From UBA1240 sp045599185 (GTDB taxonomy: Bacteria > Spirochaetota > Spirochaetia > Treponematales > Treponemataceae), in NCBI GenBank assembly GCA_045599185.1, contig JAZRVO010000033.1, forward strand, positions 18,333-82,332: 64,000 nucleotides of DNA, in the 5' to 3' direction. The notes beneath the pieces were generated by a model that saw nothing but the letters and a program-made list of their open reading frames with translations, made no database searches and had not been told where the DNA came from. Every line of letters begins with the position of its first letter. Position 1 is the stretch's first letter. This document shows positions 43,567-52,822 of this stretch, one piece after another. The translations under genes were made by a program, and so were the position numbers.

Positions 43567-44139
43567 ATGGCACATTTTCCACTTTTCGTAAAATTAAAAA
43601 ACATTCTTGTTGTTGGCGCAGGCAATGTTGCTTCTAGAAAAATTGAAACCTTGCTGGAATTTATAGAAGATAACGGCAAAATGATAATTGTTGCCCCGGA
43701 AATTTGTGAAAAAGCCCAAAAGCTGATAAGCAAAAACGAAAATAAAATAATTTTCCGCCAGAAAAAATTTGAAGGAACCGATTTGAACGACATTCAGCTT
43801 GTTTTTGCCGCAACCAGCTCGCCCCAAACAGACCGGCTGATTTCTGACCTTTGCCGCAAAAAAAACATACCGGCAAACATAGCCGACATTCCGGACTTGT
43901 GCGATTTTTACTTTCCGGCAATCGTAAAGCGCGGCAACCTGGTAGTGGGCATAAACACCGGCAGAGATTGCCCTGCGCTGGCAAAAAAAGTGAGGGAAAC
44001 CATAAGCCGGACACTGCCGGAAAACACAGACGAAAAACTTAAGCAGCTGGCACTTTTAAGGAAGCAGCTGCTTAATGCCGGAATAAAACCCGGCGAAAAT
44101 TCCGAATACATAAAATCAGTAAACGAAGCTTTAAAATGA
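43567..44139 (+). CDS. Precorrin-2 dehydrogenase / sirohydrochlorin ferrochelatase-type protein
   Basis: A 190-aa protein of the CysG N-terminal/Met8/SirC family that oxidises precorrin-2 to sirohydrochlorin with NAD. It starts FPLFVKLKNILVVGAGNVAS (Rossmann GAGNVA with Arg-Lys following), and has LVFAATSSPQTDRLISDLC, NIADIPDLCDFYFPAIVKRG and VVGINTGRDCPALAKKVRE. It lacks the C-terminal methylase of CysG, which is supplied by cobA-hemD in the same operon. The product feeds the cobaltochelatase CbiK and possibly sirohaem. It overlaps hemA (ATGA). Confidence 0.9.
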   Translation: MAHFPLFVKLKNILVVGAGNVASRKIETLLEFIEDNGKMIIVAPEICEKAQKLISKNENKIIFRQKKFEGTDLNDIQLVFAATSSPQTDRLISDLCRKKNIPANIADIPDLCDFYFPAIVKRGNLVVGINTGRDCPALAKKVRETISRTLPENTDEKLKQLALLRKQLLNAGIKPGENSEYIKSVNEALK

Positions 44140-45335
44140 TAATTCCAGTTTTTTGCATAGGCGTAACCCATAAAAACACAGACATCAACATCAGAAAATT
44201 ATTCTCATTTTCAAATGAAGAAATTGCCGCATTTTTGAAAAAACTTTTGGCAGAAGAAAGTGAAAGCATTGCCGGTGCTGTGATAATTTCCACCTGCAAC
44301 CGAATTGAATGGTATTTTTCACTTGCCGCCGGTTTTGCAGACAGCTTTTCAAACTGCGAAAACAAAAACCGTTTCCTTCACAAAATTGAAGAAGCAATTT
44401 CCCGGCAAAAAAACGTTGAAATTTCAGTTTTCCGCCAGCATTCTTTTTCCTATTTTGGCGAAGAAACAATTAAACACCTGTTTCAGGTTTCCGGCGGCCT
44501 CGATTCCATGATTCTTGGCGAAAACCAGATTTTAGGACAGGTACGCGAAAGTTACCTGTTTGCAAAAAACAGCGGTTTTACGGACTTTTACCTGAACTGC
44601 ATTTTTCAAAAGGCTCTTTCCTGCGCAAAGCGCATAAAAACCGAAACCGAAATTTCAAAAGCAACCGAATCAACTGCAACGCTGGCAGTAAAAGAAATAA
44701 TGAAAATAAAAGGGCAAAAAACAATTATGGTTTTAGGTTCTTCCGGCCAGACGGGAAGCCTGATTGTAAAAGATTTGTCCGAACGGGAAAAAGTAAAGGT
44801 TTTTGCAACAATAAGAAAGCACAACACGCTGCCGGAACTTAAAAACGTGGAAATCCTTCCTTACGAAAACCGCTACGAAGTTATGGACAGAACGGACGTA
44901 ATCGTAAGCTGCACAAAAAGCCCTCATTACACCCTTCTGTTTGAAAAAACCAGAAACGCCCTAAAAACCCAAAAAGAACGGCTTTTTTTAGACCTTGCCG
45001 TGCCCAACGACATAGACCCGGAAATTGCAAAACTTAGCGGCTGCATTTTGAAAGACATAGACAGTTTTAGAAAAATTGCAGAGCAGAACAACATAAAAAA
45101 AAGGCAGTGCGTTTTTTTTGCAAACGAAATAGTTGAAGAAGAAATTGATTCAATAAAAAAAGAAATACTTTTTCACAACAACATTGAATTTTTTGAAGCA
45201 AAGAAAAATGAACTGAAAAATAAAAACGCCCTTAATTTTTTCTACCAACTTAAAAAAAATGCTTCCGCGGCCGAAGTTAAAACACTTTTAAACCTTGTCC
45301 GCAAAACCCTTGATAATCAAAGGGAGGAAAAATGA
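44136..45335 (+). CDS. hemA: Glutamyl-tRNA reductase
   Basis: A 399-aa enzyme converting glutamyl-tRNA(Glu) to glutamate-1-semialdehyde. Motifs: FCIGVTHKNTDINIRKLFSF, AVIISTCNRIEWYF (catalytic Cys), GGLDSMILGENQILGQVRE, FQKALSCAKRIKTET, the NADPH-binding MVLGSSGQTGSLIVKDL and FLDLAVPNDIDPEIAKL. First committed step of the C5 tetrapyrrole route. It overlaps both neighbours by 4 nt. Confidence 0.95.
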   Translation: MIIPVFCIGVTHKNTDINIRKLFSFSNEEIAAFLKKLLAEESESIAGAVIISTCNRIEWYFSLAAGFADSFSNCENKNRFLHKIEEAISRQKNVEISVFRQHSFSYFGEETIKHLFQVSGGLDSMILGENQILGQVRESYLFAKNSGFTDFYLNCIFQKALSCAKRIKTETEISKATESTATLAVKEIMKIKGQKTIMVLGSSGQTGSLIVKDLSEREKVKVFATIRKHNTLPELKNVEILPYENRYEVMDRTDVIVSCTKSPHYTLLFEKTRNALKTQKERLFLDLAVPNDIDPEIAKLSGCILKDIDSFRKIAEQNNIKKRQCVFFANEIVEEEIDSIKKEILFHNNIEFFEAKKNELKNKNALNFFYQLKKNASAAEVKTLLNLVRKTLDNQREEK

Positions 45336-46225
45336 AAATCAGGATTGGAACGCGCCAGTCGGTTTTGGCGCTGGCACAAACCGATTTGGTTTGCAGGGAA
45401 ATAAAAAAACATTTTCCGCGCGCAGAAATTGAAATTATAAAAAAAGAAACCCTTGGCGATAAAAACCTTTCGGCGGCACTAATTGAATTTGGCGGCAAGG
45501 GTGCATTTGTAAGCGAATTTGAAGAAGCCCTTTTGCAGAATAAAATCGACATTGCCATTCATTCCGCCAAAGATTTGCCTGCAAAAATTCAGCCCGGGTT
45601 ACAAATTGCCTGCGTGCTGCCAAGGGAAAACCCTTTTGACGTTTTAATATGGCGAAAAGATTCTTTCCGCAAAAACAACGCCGTTATTGGCACAAGCAGC
45701 CCCCGGCGCGCACTGCAAATAAAGGAACTGATAAACTGCCAGACAAAACTGCTGCGCGGAAACGTTCCTACCCGTTTGGAAAAACTGAAAAATAAAGAAT
45801 ACGACGCAATTATTCTGGCAGTTGCAGGCTTAAAGCGGCTAAACCTTATTGCGGAAAACACAAAAGAAGACGGCGATTTTATTTATGAACACTTTACCCA
45901 AAACCAAATCTGCCCGGCAGGAAATCAGGGCATAATTGCCGTTGAATGCGCGGCTGCAAATGCTGCGGTAAAAAACATTTTGCACAAAATAAACGATGAA
46001 AAAACTTTTGCAGAATTTGAAACTGAAAAATACATTCTTGAAAAACTTGAATGCGGCTGCCACGAACCTGTAGCCGTGTTTTCTAAAATTGAAAACGAAA
46101 ACATTACAATCAGTTTTGCTGCACAAAAAAACGGCAAAACTTTTAGAACTGAAAAAAGCGGCAAACTTAAAGACAGGTTTGCGCTTGCAGATGCAATAAT
46201 TGCGGCACAAAAGCGGAAGGACTGA
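45332..46225 (+). CDS. hemC: Hydroxymethylbilane synthase (porphobilinogen deaminase)
   Basis: A 297-aa protein: IRIGTRQSVLALAQTDLV, KGAFVSEFEEALLQNKIDIA, HSAKDLPAKIQPGLQIAC, VIGTSSPRRALQIKEL, RGNVPTRLEKL, GNQGIIAVEC and the cofactor-attachment region LECGCHEPVAVF (Cys binds dipyrromethane). Starts overlapping hemA, ribosome-binding site GGGAGG. Confidence 0.95.
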   Translation: MKIRIGTRQSVLALAQTDLVCREIKKHFPRAEIEIIKKETLGDKNLSAALIEFGGKGAFVSEFEEALLQNKIDIAIHSAKDLPAKIQPGLQIACVLPRENPFDVLIWRKDSFRKNNAVIGTSSPRRALQIKELINCQTKLLRGNVPTRLEKLKNKEYDAIILAVAGLKRLNLIAENTKEDGDFIYEHFTQNQICPAGNQGIIAVECAAANAAVKNILHKINDEKTFAEFETEKYILEKLECGCHEPVAVFSKIENENITISFAAQKNGKTFRTEKSGKLKDRFALADAIIAAQKRKD

Positions 46226-47728
46226 ATGGAAAATAAAAGCATTGTATATCTTGCAGGTTCCGGGCCGGGCGACCAAGACCTTTTAAGCGTAAAAACCCAG
46301 GAACTGATTTTGCAGGCAGACTTTATAGTTTACGACAACCTTGTAAACCCCATGATGCTTTTAGGTGCAAAAAAGGACTGCAAAAAAATCTTTGTCGGTA
46401 AAATTCCCGGGCAGCATTCTAAAACCCAGGACGAAATAAATGCAATTCTTTGCGAACTTGCAGCGAACAATTGCGGAAAAATTGTAAGGCTTAAAGGCGG
46501 CGACCCATTTGTTTTTGGCCGCGGTGGCGAAGAAGTGCTGGCACTGGAAAAAGCAAACATAAACTATCAGCTTGTGCCCGGCATAACCAGTGCAATTGCT
46601 GCGCTGGAACTGGCAGGAATTCCTGTAACACACCGCAGGGAAGCAAGAAGTTTTCACGTAATTACCGGGCACACCGCAGAAGACGAGGACGAAAGCACCA
46701 GGCGTTTTACTGAATATGCAAAGCTTTCGGGAACATTGATTTTCCTTATGGGCATTAAAAACCTTCCGCTTATTGCGTCCCAGCTGCTGGAAGGCGGCAA
46801 AAACCCTGAAACACCTGTTTCCATTGTAGAAAACGGTTCAACCGTTTTGCAGCGGCGGATAAACGGAACCCTTGGCACAATTACACAAATTGCCGTTGCA
46901 GAAAAAGCAAAAAATCCTGCCATAATTGTTGTGGGGCAGGTTGCCGCCTTCAGCATGACCTGCAAAAACCTGCCTTTGCAGGGCAAAAAAATTTGCATTA
47001 CGGGCACAGCTTCCTTCATTAAAAAAGTTGCTGCCCCGTTAAAAGAAATGGGCGCGCTTGTTTTTTCTGCACCAGTAATTGAAACGGTGCTAAACGAAGG
47101 CAGTTTTTCAGCCATTCCCAGCTTTGAAGAAATTCCGTGGCTTGTTTTTACAAGTTCAAACGGCGTAAGGTTATTTTTTGAACACTTAAAAAAAACAAAA
47201 ACGGATTTGCGGAAGCTTTCAAATGTAAAATTTGCTGCGGTTGGAAGCGGAACGGCGGACTGCCTGCAGGAATACGGTTTTTGCGCGGATTTTATACCGG
47301 CCGGCGGCTTTACGGTTGAAAAACTTTCGGAAGAATTTGTGCAAAAATACGGTTCTTCAATTGTAAAAAAAGTTGTCGTTTTAAGGGCTGAAGAAGGTTC
47401 TAAAGATTTGGACGATGTTTTTAAAAAAAACAAAATTGAATATCTGGACATTCCCCTTTATTCAACCAAAAAAAATGACTTTGTGCTGGATATTCTTGAA
47501 AACCAGATTCCGGTTTTTGATATAATTACTTTTGCAAGTTCCAGCGGCGTAAAGGCTTTTTTTGAAATCCCCGATGCAAAAAAAATGATGAAACCCGATG
47601 TAAAATTATTCTGCATAGGGAACAAAACAAAAAAAACACTGGAAGATTTTGCAGATTCTTCCATAATTTCAACTGCCCAAAATTTTACGGCAGAAGGACT
47701 TATAGAAACCATATTGAAACAGAGGTAA
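46226..47728 (+). CDS. cobA-hemD: Fusion: uroporphyrinogen-III C-methyltransferase and uroporphyrinogen-III synthase
   Basis: A 500-aa bifunctional protein. Residues 1-~245 are the SAM-dependent CobA/SUMT: VYLAGSGPGDQDLLSVKTQE, DFIVYDNLVNPMML, IVRLKGGDPFVFGRGGEEV, PGITSAIAALELAGIPVTHR. Residues ~255-500 are HemD: GKKICITGTASFIKKVAAPL, WLVFTSSNGVRLFFEH, KFAAVGSGTADCLQEYG, TFASSSGVKAFFEI. This fusion is common in clostridia and other anaerobes. It makes uroporphyrinogen III and converts it to precorrin-2, the branch to corrins. It starts directly after the hemC stop. Confidence 0.95.
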   Translation: MENKSIVYLAGSGPGDQDLLSVKTQELILQADFIVYDNLVNPMMLLGAKKDCKKIFVGKIPGQHSKTQDEINAILCELAANNCGKIVRLKGGDPFVFGRGGEEVLALEKANINYQLVPGITSAIAALELAGIPVTHRREARSFHVITGHTAEDEDESTRRFTEYAKLSGTLIFLMGIKNLPLIASQLLEGGKNPETPVSIVENGSTVLQRRINGTLGTITQIAVAEKAKNPAIIVVGQVAAFSMTCKNLPLQGKKICITGTASFIKKVAAPLKEMGALVFSAPVIETVLNEGSFSAIPSFEEIPWLVFTSSNGVRLFFEHLKKTKTDLRKLSNVKFAAVGSGTADCLQEYGFCADFIPAGGFTVEKLSEEFVQKYGSSIVKKVVVLRAEEGSKDLDDVFKKNKIEYLDIPLYSTKKNDFVLDILENQIPVFDIITFASSSGVKAFFEIPDAKKMMKPDVKLFCIGNKTKKTLEDFADSSIISTAQNFTAEGLIETILKQR

Positions 47729-47731
47729 ACG

Positions 47732-48703
47732 ATGAAAAATAGACTTAGAAGGCTTAGAGTAAGCGAAAACATGCGCTCGCTTGTCCGCGAAACTTCAGTT
47801 AGCGTAACAGACCTGATTTATCCCATTTTTGTATGCGAAGGAAAGGGCATAAAAAATACAATTTCTTCAATGCCGGACATTTACCAGTTTTCACTTGATA
47901 CCCTTGAAGCAGAAATTGCACGCACAATAAAAAGCGGCGTAAAAGCCGTTCTGCTTTTTGGCATTCCTGCCCACAAAGACGAATTGGGCAGCGAAGCCTA
48001 TAACGATGACGGAATTGTTCAGCGTGCGATACGCCAGATAAAAAAGAGCCACCCGGAGTTGATTGTTATTGCAGACGTTTGCCTTTGCGAATATACAAGC
48101 CACGGTCACTGCGGCTTAATTGAAAACGGCATAATTCTGAACGATGAAACCCTGCCGCTTTTGGCAAAAATGTCCGTAAGCTGTGCAAAAGCCGGTGCAG
48201 ACATTATTGCACCAAGCGACATGATGGACGGCCGGGTTGGCTGCATAAGGAATGCGCTGGACGAAAACGGATTTGCTTCTGTTGCAATCATGGCGTACAG
48301 TGCAAAGTTTGCTTCCGGCTATTATTCGCCTTTCCGCGATGCCGCCCATTCTGCCCCTTCCTTTGGCGACAGAAAAACTTACCAGATGGACATTGCAAAC
48401 GGCCACGAAGCAATGCGCGAAATTGAACAGGACATTGAAGAAGGCTGCGATTTTATCATGGTAAAACCGGCACTTGCCTATCTTGATGTTGTAAAAGAAG
48501 CTTCGCAAAAATTTGACTTGCCGCTGGTTACTTACAATGTTTCGGGCGAATATTCAATGGTAAAAGCCGCTGCACAAAACGGCTGGATTGATGAAAAGCG
48601 GATAGTTATGGAAAACATGACCGCATTTAAAAGAGCCGGTGCAAAACTTATAATTACTTATCACGCAATTGACGTTGCAAACTGGCTAAAAGAAGAACAG
48701 TAA
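47732..48703 (+). CDS. hemB: Delta-aminolevulinic acid dehydratase (porphobilinogen synthase)
   Basis: A 323-aa enzyme condensing two 5-aminolevulinate molecules. Motifs: LRRLRVSENMRSLVRETSVS, LIYPIFVCEG, zinc-site DVCLCEYTSHGHCGLIE (three Cys, Zn-dependent type), IIAPSDMMDGRVGCIRNALD, catalytic Lys in AIMAYSAKFASGYYSPFRDA and FIMVKPALAYLDVV. AGAGG precedes the ATG. Confidence 0.96.
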   Translation: MKNRLRRLRVSENMRSLVRETSVSVTDLIYPIFVCEGKGIKNTISSMPDIYQFSLDTLEAEIARTIKSGVKAVLLFGIPAHKDELGSEAYNDDGIVQRAIRQIKKSHPELIVIADVCLCEYTSHGHCGLIENGIILNDETLPLLAKMSVSCAKAGADIIAPSDMMDGRVGCIRNALDENGFASVAIMAYSAKFASGYYSPFRDAAHSAPSFGDRKTYQMDIANGHEAMREIEQDIEEGCDFIMVKPALAYLDVVKEASQKFDLPLVTYNVSGEYSMVKAAAQNGWIDEKRIVMENMTAFKRAGAKLIITYHAIDVANWLKEEQ

Positions 48704-48728
48704 TTTTTAAAAACACGGGGATTTGAAG

Positions 48729-50012
48729 ATGATTGAAGAAAAAAGAAGTGCTGAACTGTTTGAAGAAGCGCAGAATTACATGCCCGGCGGCGTAAACTCG
48801 CCGGTGCGCGCATTTAAAAACGTAAACCGCATTCCGCGGTTCATAAAAAGCGCAAAAGGTGCATACATTACAGACGAAGATGACAACACTTACATTGATT
48901 ACGTCTGTTCCTGGGGGCCAGGAATTCTGGGGCACGCCTTTCCGCCGGTGGTTGAAGCCGTAAAAAAAGCGTGCGATTTTGGCTTAACTTACGGCGCGCC
49001 TACCCAGAAAGAAGTGGAAATTGCAAAACTTATAAACAAACTTGTGCCGCAAATGGAAATGATGCGCCTTGTAAGTTCCGGCACGGAAGCCGTAATGAGC
49101 ACAATTCGCGTAGCCAGGGGTTTTACGCATAAAGACAAAATAATAAAATTCAAAGGCTGCTACCACGGGCATTCGGACGGGCTGCTTGTAAAAGCCGGAA
49201 GCGCAGCCCTTACAACCGCAACGCCAGACAGCGCCGGTGTGCCTGCCGATTACACCAAAAACACGCTGGTGGCGCTTTACAACAGCGAAGATTCTGTTAC
49301 AAGGCTGTTTGAAGCAAACAAAGGCCAGATAGCCGCCATTGTTGTTGAACCGGTTGCCGCAAATATGGGCGTTGTACTTCCGCAAAAAGGCTTTTTGGAA
49401 TTTTTAAGAAAAATTACCAAAGAAAACGATGCGCTTTTAATTTTTGACGAAGTAATTACCGGTTTCAGGCTTTCAATAGGCGGTGCTGCTGGTTATTTTG
49501 GAATTACGCCGGATTTGATTACCATGGGAAAAATTGCTGGCGGCGGCATGCCTGTTGGCGTTTACGGCGGAAGAAAAGACATTATGCAGTGTGTTTCTCC
49601 CCTTGGCGACGTTTATCAGGCAGGCACTTTAAGCGGCAATCCGGTTGCCGTTACGGCCGGTATTGAAACCTTGAAGTATCTTGATACCCACCGCGAAATT
49701 TATTCCCAAATTGAAGAAAAAACAAAGCGCCTCGCGGCCGCATTCAGGGAAGCATTTGGAAACAAAGTGCAGGTAAACCAGATTGGTTCTTTAATGAGCG
49801 TGTTTTTTACGGATAAAGAAGTTGCAGACTATGAATCGACCCAGCTGAGCGATACGAAAAAATATGCAGAATATTTCAGCTTTATGCTTGACCACGGTAT
49901 TTACCTTGCGCCGTCACAGTTTGAAGCAATGTTCGTTTCAAACGCCCATTCAGATGCTGACATTGAAAAAACCATTCAGCTGGTAAAAGAATATTCCAAA
50001 TTGCACGGCTAG
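48729..50012 (+). CDS. hemL: Glutamate-1-semialdehyde 2,1-aminomutase
   Basis: A 427-aa PLP enzyme making 5-aminolevulinate, the partner of HemA. The start is the ATG at 48729 with GGGG about 9 nt upstream; a TTG two codons earlier is possible. Motifs: YMPGGVNSPVRAFKNV, DYVCSWGPGILGHAFPPVV, MRLVSSGTEAVMSTIRVARG, KFKGCYHGHSDGLLVKAGS, LLIFDEVITGFRLS and PLP-lysine region ITMGKIAGGGMPVGVYGG. Last gene of the operon, followed by a terminator. Confidence 0.96.
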   Translation: MIEEKRSAELFEEAQNYMPGGVNSPVRAFKNVNRIPRFIKSAKGAYITDEDDNTYIDYVCSWGPGILGHAFPPVVEAVKKACDFGLTYGAPTQKEVEIAKLINKLVPQMEMMRLVSSGTEAVMSTIRVARGFTHKDKIIKFKGCYHGHSDGLLVKAGSAALTTATPDSAGVPADYTKNTLVALYNSEDSVTRLFEANKGQIAAIVVEPVAANMGVVLPQKGFLEFLRKITKENDALLIFDEVITGFRLSIGGAAGYFGITPDLITMGKIAGGGMPVGVYGGRKDIMQCVSPLGDVYQAGTLSGNPVAVTAGIETLKYLDTHREIYSQIEEKTKRLAAAFREAFGNKVQVNQIGSLMSVFFTDKEVADYESTQLSDTKKYAEYFSFMLDHGIYLAPSQFEAMFVSNAHSDADIEKTIQLVKEYSKLHG

Positions 50013-50052
50013 CATTATTTGTGGCTGAAAAGCTGAAAAAACAGTAAATTCT

Positions 50053-50109
50053 GCCAGCCCCGGATACCGGTAAAAAATCCGGCATTCGGACTACGGCTGG
50101 CGTTTTTTT
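50053..50109 (+). terminator. Intrinsic terminator of the hem operon
   Basis: GCCAGCC / GGCTGGC stem with an internal CCGGAT/ATCCGG hairpin, followed by GTTTTTTT, 41 nt past the hemL stop. The remainder of the spacer to 50187 holds further G+C-rich inverted repeats. Confidence 0.85.
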
Positions 50110-50187
50110 CAGCCTTGCGCGTCGCTTGCAGGCTTCCCAAGCGGTGCGCGCACAATTGCACAATTGCGCCGCTTGCCGGCATTTTTT

Positions 50188-52470
50188 TCAGCCGGCGTTG
50201 CCTATTAAAGCGCAAAGCCCCCTTCCGCGCATTTCCAAAAACAGCTTTTCGCCCAACGTTTCTTTTATCACAAGTGAAGAAAATCTTTCTTCCGTTTTAT
50301 TGTAGAATCCTGCATCTAAAGAATTTACAAAGGAACAGAGTTCTTTTGCTTTTTGCTTTGGAACATCAGCGTAAATTAATTCACCCATGTAAGACCAGCA
50401 AAGTTGGCAGGTTTCACCTGCTTTTAGAGAAATTACTTTACCACCTATCCACACTAGTTTTTTACTTTTGGATAAATCTTTAAAACCTGAATCTCGTTTT
50501 CTTTCATACTTTTCTATTAAGGTTTCCACATAGTTTGCTTTTATACTTGGTTTTGGCATTTTAAAAGGAAAATATGATTCTACATTTTTTTTAAGTTTTT
50601 CATTATTCATCCAGTTATCTAATGCTTGCATTAACGGTCCTGAATATTTTTCGCTCTTATGTTCCCCTTCAAAATGAATGTCATTTTCTGCAAATTGTTC
50701 TTTTGGCTTTTTTATTGGTTTTAAATCTGGATGTTTTCCTTCTTTCCATTCTCTATAAACTGTGGAATGTAAAGTAAGAGTGAATTTGTGCCAGAATGCA
50801 GAATCTAAAAGTCCTGCTTCAAACAATTGTCTTAAAGTTTCCATGGAATTTATAAGATCTTGCTCACTTTGGTTCCAAAATCCATAAATCATATAAGAAT
50901 GAACAAGAATTCCAGCTTCTTTAAATGCACAACAAGCCGCTACTATATTTTCCAGGTCTGTACCTTTATTTACCATATCAAGTCCGGAACCTGTTGCAAT
51001 TTCAATTCCACCGGAAACTGCTGTTAATCCACCATAAGAAAGTAAATCTGCTAAATCTCTAGAAAAAGTCTTTTCAAATCTGATGTTTCCCCAATAAGTT
51101 AAACTTGGAGCTGTTTTTCCCATAGAAAGATTTTTTAGAGCAAATTCCTGCATGGTAATTGGTGGACATGCTTCGTCTACAAAATGAAGCCCGTAAACAC
51201 CTGTTTTTTTGCATTGTTCATACACTCCATCATAAAGTGCTTGAATATTTGTATTACAAAAGTCTTTTACATAATCTAAAGAAGTATCGCAAAATGCACA
51301 GCGATGCCAATAACAACCATAAGCCATATAGACTTTAAGCCAGGAGCCGTCATTCCAGATTCTATGCATTGGGTTTTGGCTATCTGCAAGTCTTGGACTT
51401 CTTGAATAATCTATAGAAGAAAAATCTGGAATTAAGGAATGAATAATTTCATGTTCCAGGTTTTCATATTTCTTTGAATCTTCTAAGGCCTCAATAATAG
51501 AATCTTTATAAAGGTATTTAATTTTATAAAATTGTCTTCCATCAAAAATCTCTTTATTAAGTTCAAACTTTCCTTCTTCAAAGAAATTTATATAACTTCC
51601 ATAACCTTTGTCATAACTTATAAAATCACAATATTTAAAAAGTTTTTTTTCTTTTACAGTTCTTAATTCTGTATTTACATAACCACCGCCAAAGGCAATA
51701 AGTACATTATCTCCAAAACGTTCTTTCAGATTTTTTGCACAATATAAGGCTGCTTCAAAAGTTCCTGGAAATGGAATGGAAATACAAATTAATGTTTTTT
51801 CTGTAATACTATTATCAGGGATTTTTTCTTCTAAAAGCGGATGCAGAAAATTTCTTAAAATTGGAGAATTTAGGTTTTCCTCTACTGCAGAAAAATTAGA
51901 TGTACTTGAGGCAATTGCTTCTGCATATCTAATGAGGGCAAAATTATTGTCGTAAACTATGCTTATATAATCTGCCAAATCTGCCAATGCAAGACTTGCA
52001 AGAATTCTAGAATCATCTACGCCTACGTCCCTTTGCAATTTTGACAGATAAATTTCCATGCGGTTTCCTCTAGGGGCATGGGCAGAGCGTACAAATTCAT
52101 GGGTAAATTCACGACCGGAAAGCTTTGAATTTTCACAAAGCACAGAAATGATTTTATCTATCCAGTGGCACCATAAATCTGCCTGAGAAATAAAACGTCT
52201 GATTTGGAAAGCTGAATTGTCATCACCATTTGCTTCAAAATCATCTGCAATTTTAATTGCTTTTGTAAAACTTTGTTCAAAAATTTTTGTTAGTCCCTGT
52301 CTGGAAAAAACTGCATGAAAGAGTTCTGTACTTAAGTCCTGCCATTGAACATTGGCTTGTATATTATTTTTTTTATATAAATCCTGAAAAAAAGCCTTTA
52401 AATATGCTCCAGAAGGATATGGAGTATTTAATTGAACTAAAGGTGGTTGAATAATTATTGTCTTTAACAC
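50188..52470 (-). CDS. B12-binding-type radical SAM protein with CX4CX2C cluster motif
   Basis: A 760-aa protein. The N-terminus (LKTIIIQPPLVQLNTPYPSG) and segment ~225-320 (LICISIPFPGTFEAALYCAK; VLIAFGGGYVNTELR; DFISYDKGYGSYINFFEEG) form a B12-binding-like domain. The radical SAM core starts at YMAYGCYWHRCAFCDTS, with Cys386, Cys391 and Cys394, i.e. CX4CX2C rather than the usual CX3CX2C; nucleotides confirm the spacing. Later motifs: GLHFVDEACPPITMQEF, SGGIEIATGSGLDMVNKGTD, HSYMIYGFWNQSEQDLINSM. A C-terminal ~130 residues are extra. Substrate unknown. The gene is clearly more A+T-rich than its neighbours and has no operon partner, suggesting recent acquisition. Confidence 0.85.
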   Translation of the reverse strand: MLKTIIIQPPLVQLNTPYPSGAYLKAFFQDLYKKNNIQANVQWQDLSTELFHAVFSRQGLTKIFEQSFTKAIKIADDFEANGDDNSAFQIRRFISQADLWCHWIDKIISVLCENSKLSGREFTHEFVRSAHAPRGNRMEIYLSKLQRDVGVDDSRILASLALADLADYISIVYDNNFALIRYAEAIASSTSNFSAVEENLNSPILRNFLHPLLEEKIPDNSITEKTLICISIPFPGTFEAALYCAKNLKERFGDNVLIAFGGGYVNTELRTVKEKKLFKYCDFISYDKGYGSYINFFEEGKFELNKEIFDGRQFYKIKYLYKDSIIEALEDSKKYENLEHEIIHSLIPDFSSIDYSRSPRLADSQNPMHRIWNDGSWLKVYMAYGCYWHRCAFCDTSLDYVKDFCNTNIQALYDGVYEQCKKTGVYGLHFVDEACPPITMQEFALKNLSMGKTAPSLTYWGNIRFEKTFSRDLADLLSYGGLTAVSGGIEIATGSGLDMVNKGTDLENIVAACCAFKEAGILVHSYMIYGFWNQSEQDLINSMETLRQLFEAGLLDSAFWHKFTLTLHSTVYREWKEGKHPDLKPIKKPKEQFAENDIHFEGEHKSEKYSGPLMQALDNWMNNEKLKKNVESYFPFKMPKPSIKANYVETLIEKYERKRDSGFKDLSKSKKLVWIGGKVISLKAGETCQLCWSYMGELIYADVPKQKAKELCSFVNSLDAGFYNKTEERFSSLVIKETLGEKLFLEMRGRGLCALIGNAG

Positions 52471-52491
52471 CCTTAGAGAATACTTCAGAAG

Positions 52492-52767
52492 CTAATCTTT
52501 AACAAGAATATCTAAAAGCCCTGCTGTAAAAAATACCGCCAGCCTGCCGGTTGAATGCATGTAAAACGCAGGGTTACGCACTGCGGAAAAGTAAACGCGC
52601 ACCGTATTTTCCGGGCTTTCCGGCATTACAATTCCGTATTCCAGTTCTCCTGCAACTGTTTTGCCTTCGTTTGCCATGCATTAACCCGCAAATACATAAT
52701 CTCCGGCTTTAATAATTGTTGAATCCGCTCAAAAATCATCCACTTCAATTCTTTTAATTCCATCCAT
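52492..52767 (-). pseudogene. Decayed small gene with two in-frame stops
   Basis: A frame beginning at an ATG (52767) behind AGGAAG reads MDGIKRIEVDDF, TGA, ADSTIIKAGDYVFAG, TAA, then a 61-codon open stretch MANEGKTVAGELEYGIVMPE to LLDILVKD. The words ELEYGIVMPE and the underlying DNA (TTACAATTCCGTATTC on the plus strand) closely match ELEYGIVTPE in the racemase at 53000-53686, so part may derive from a duplicated racemase gene; the rest does not align by eye. Together with repeat copy B it fills 52471-52999. Confidence 0.45.
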
Positions 52768-52822
52768 AAAAAATCTTCCTTTTTATAATCTTTTTTATAA
52801 ATTCTGCGACAAGATAAATTTC

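Noticed and set aside
46654..47451. A 265-codon minus-strand frame
   Set aside because: Antisense shadow of cobA-hemD, which is conserved along its entire length.
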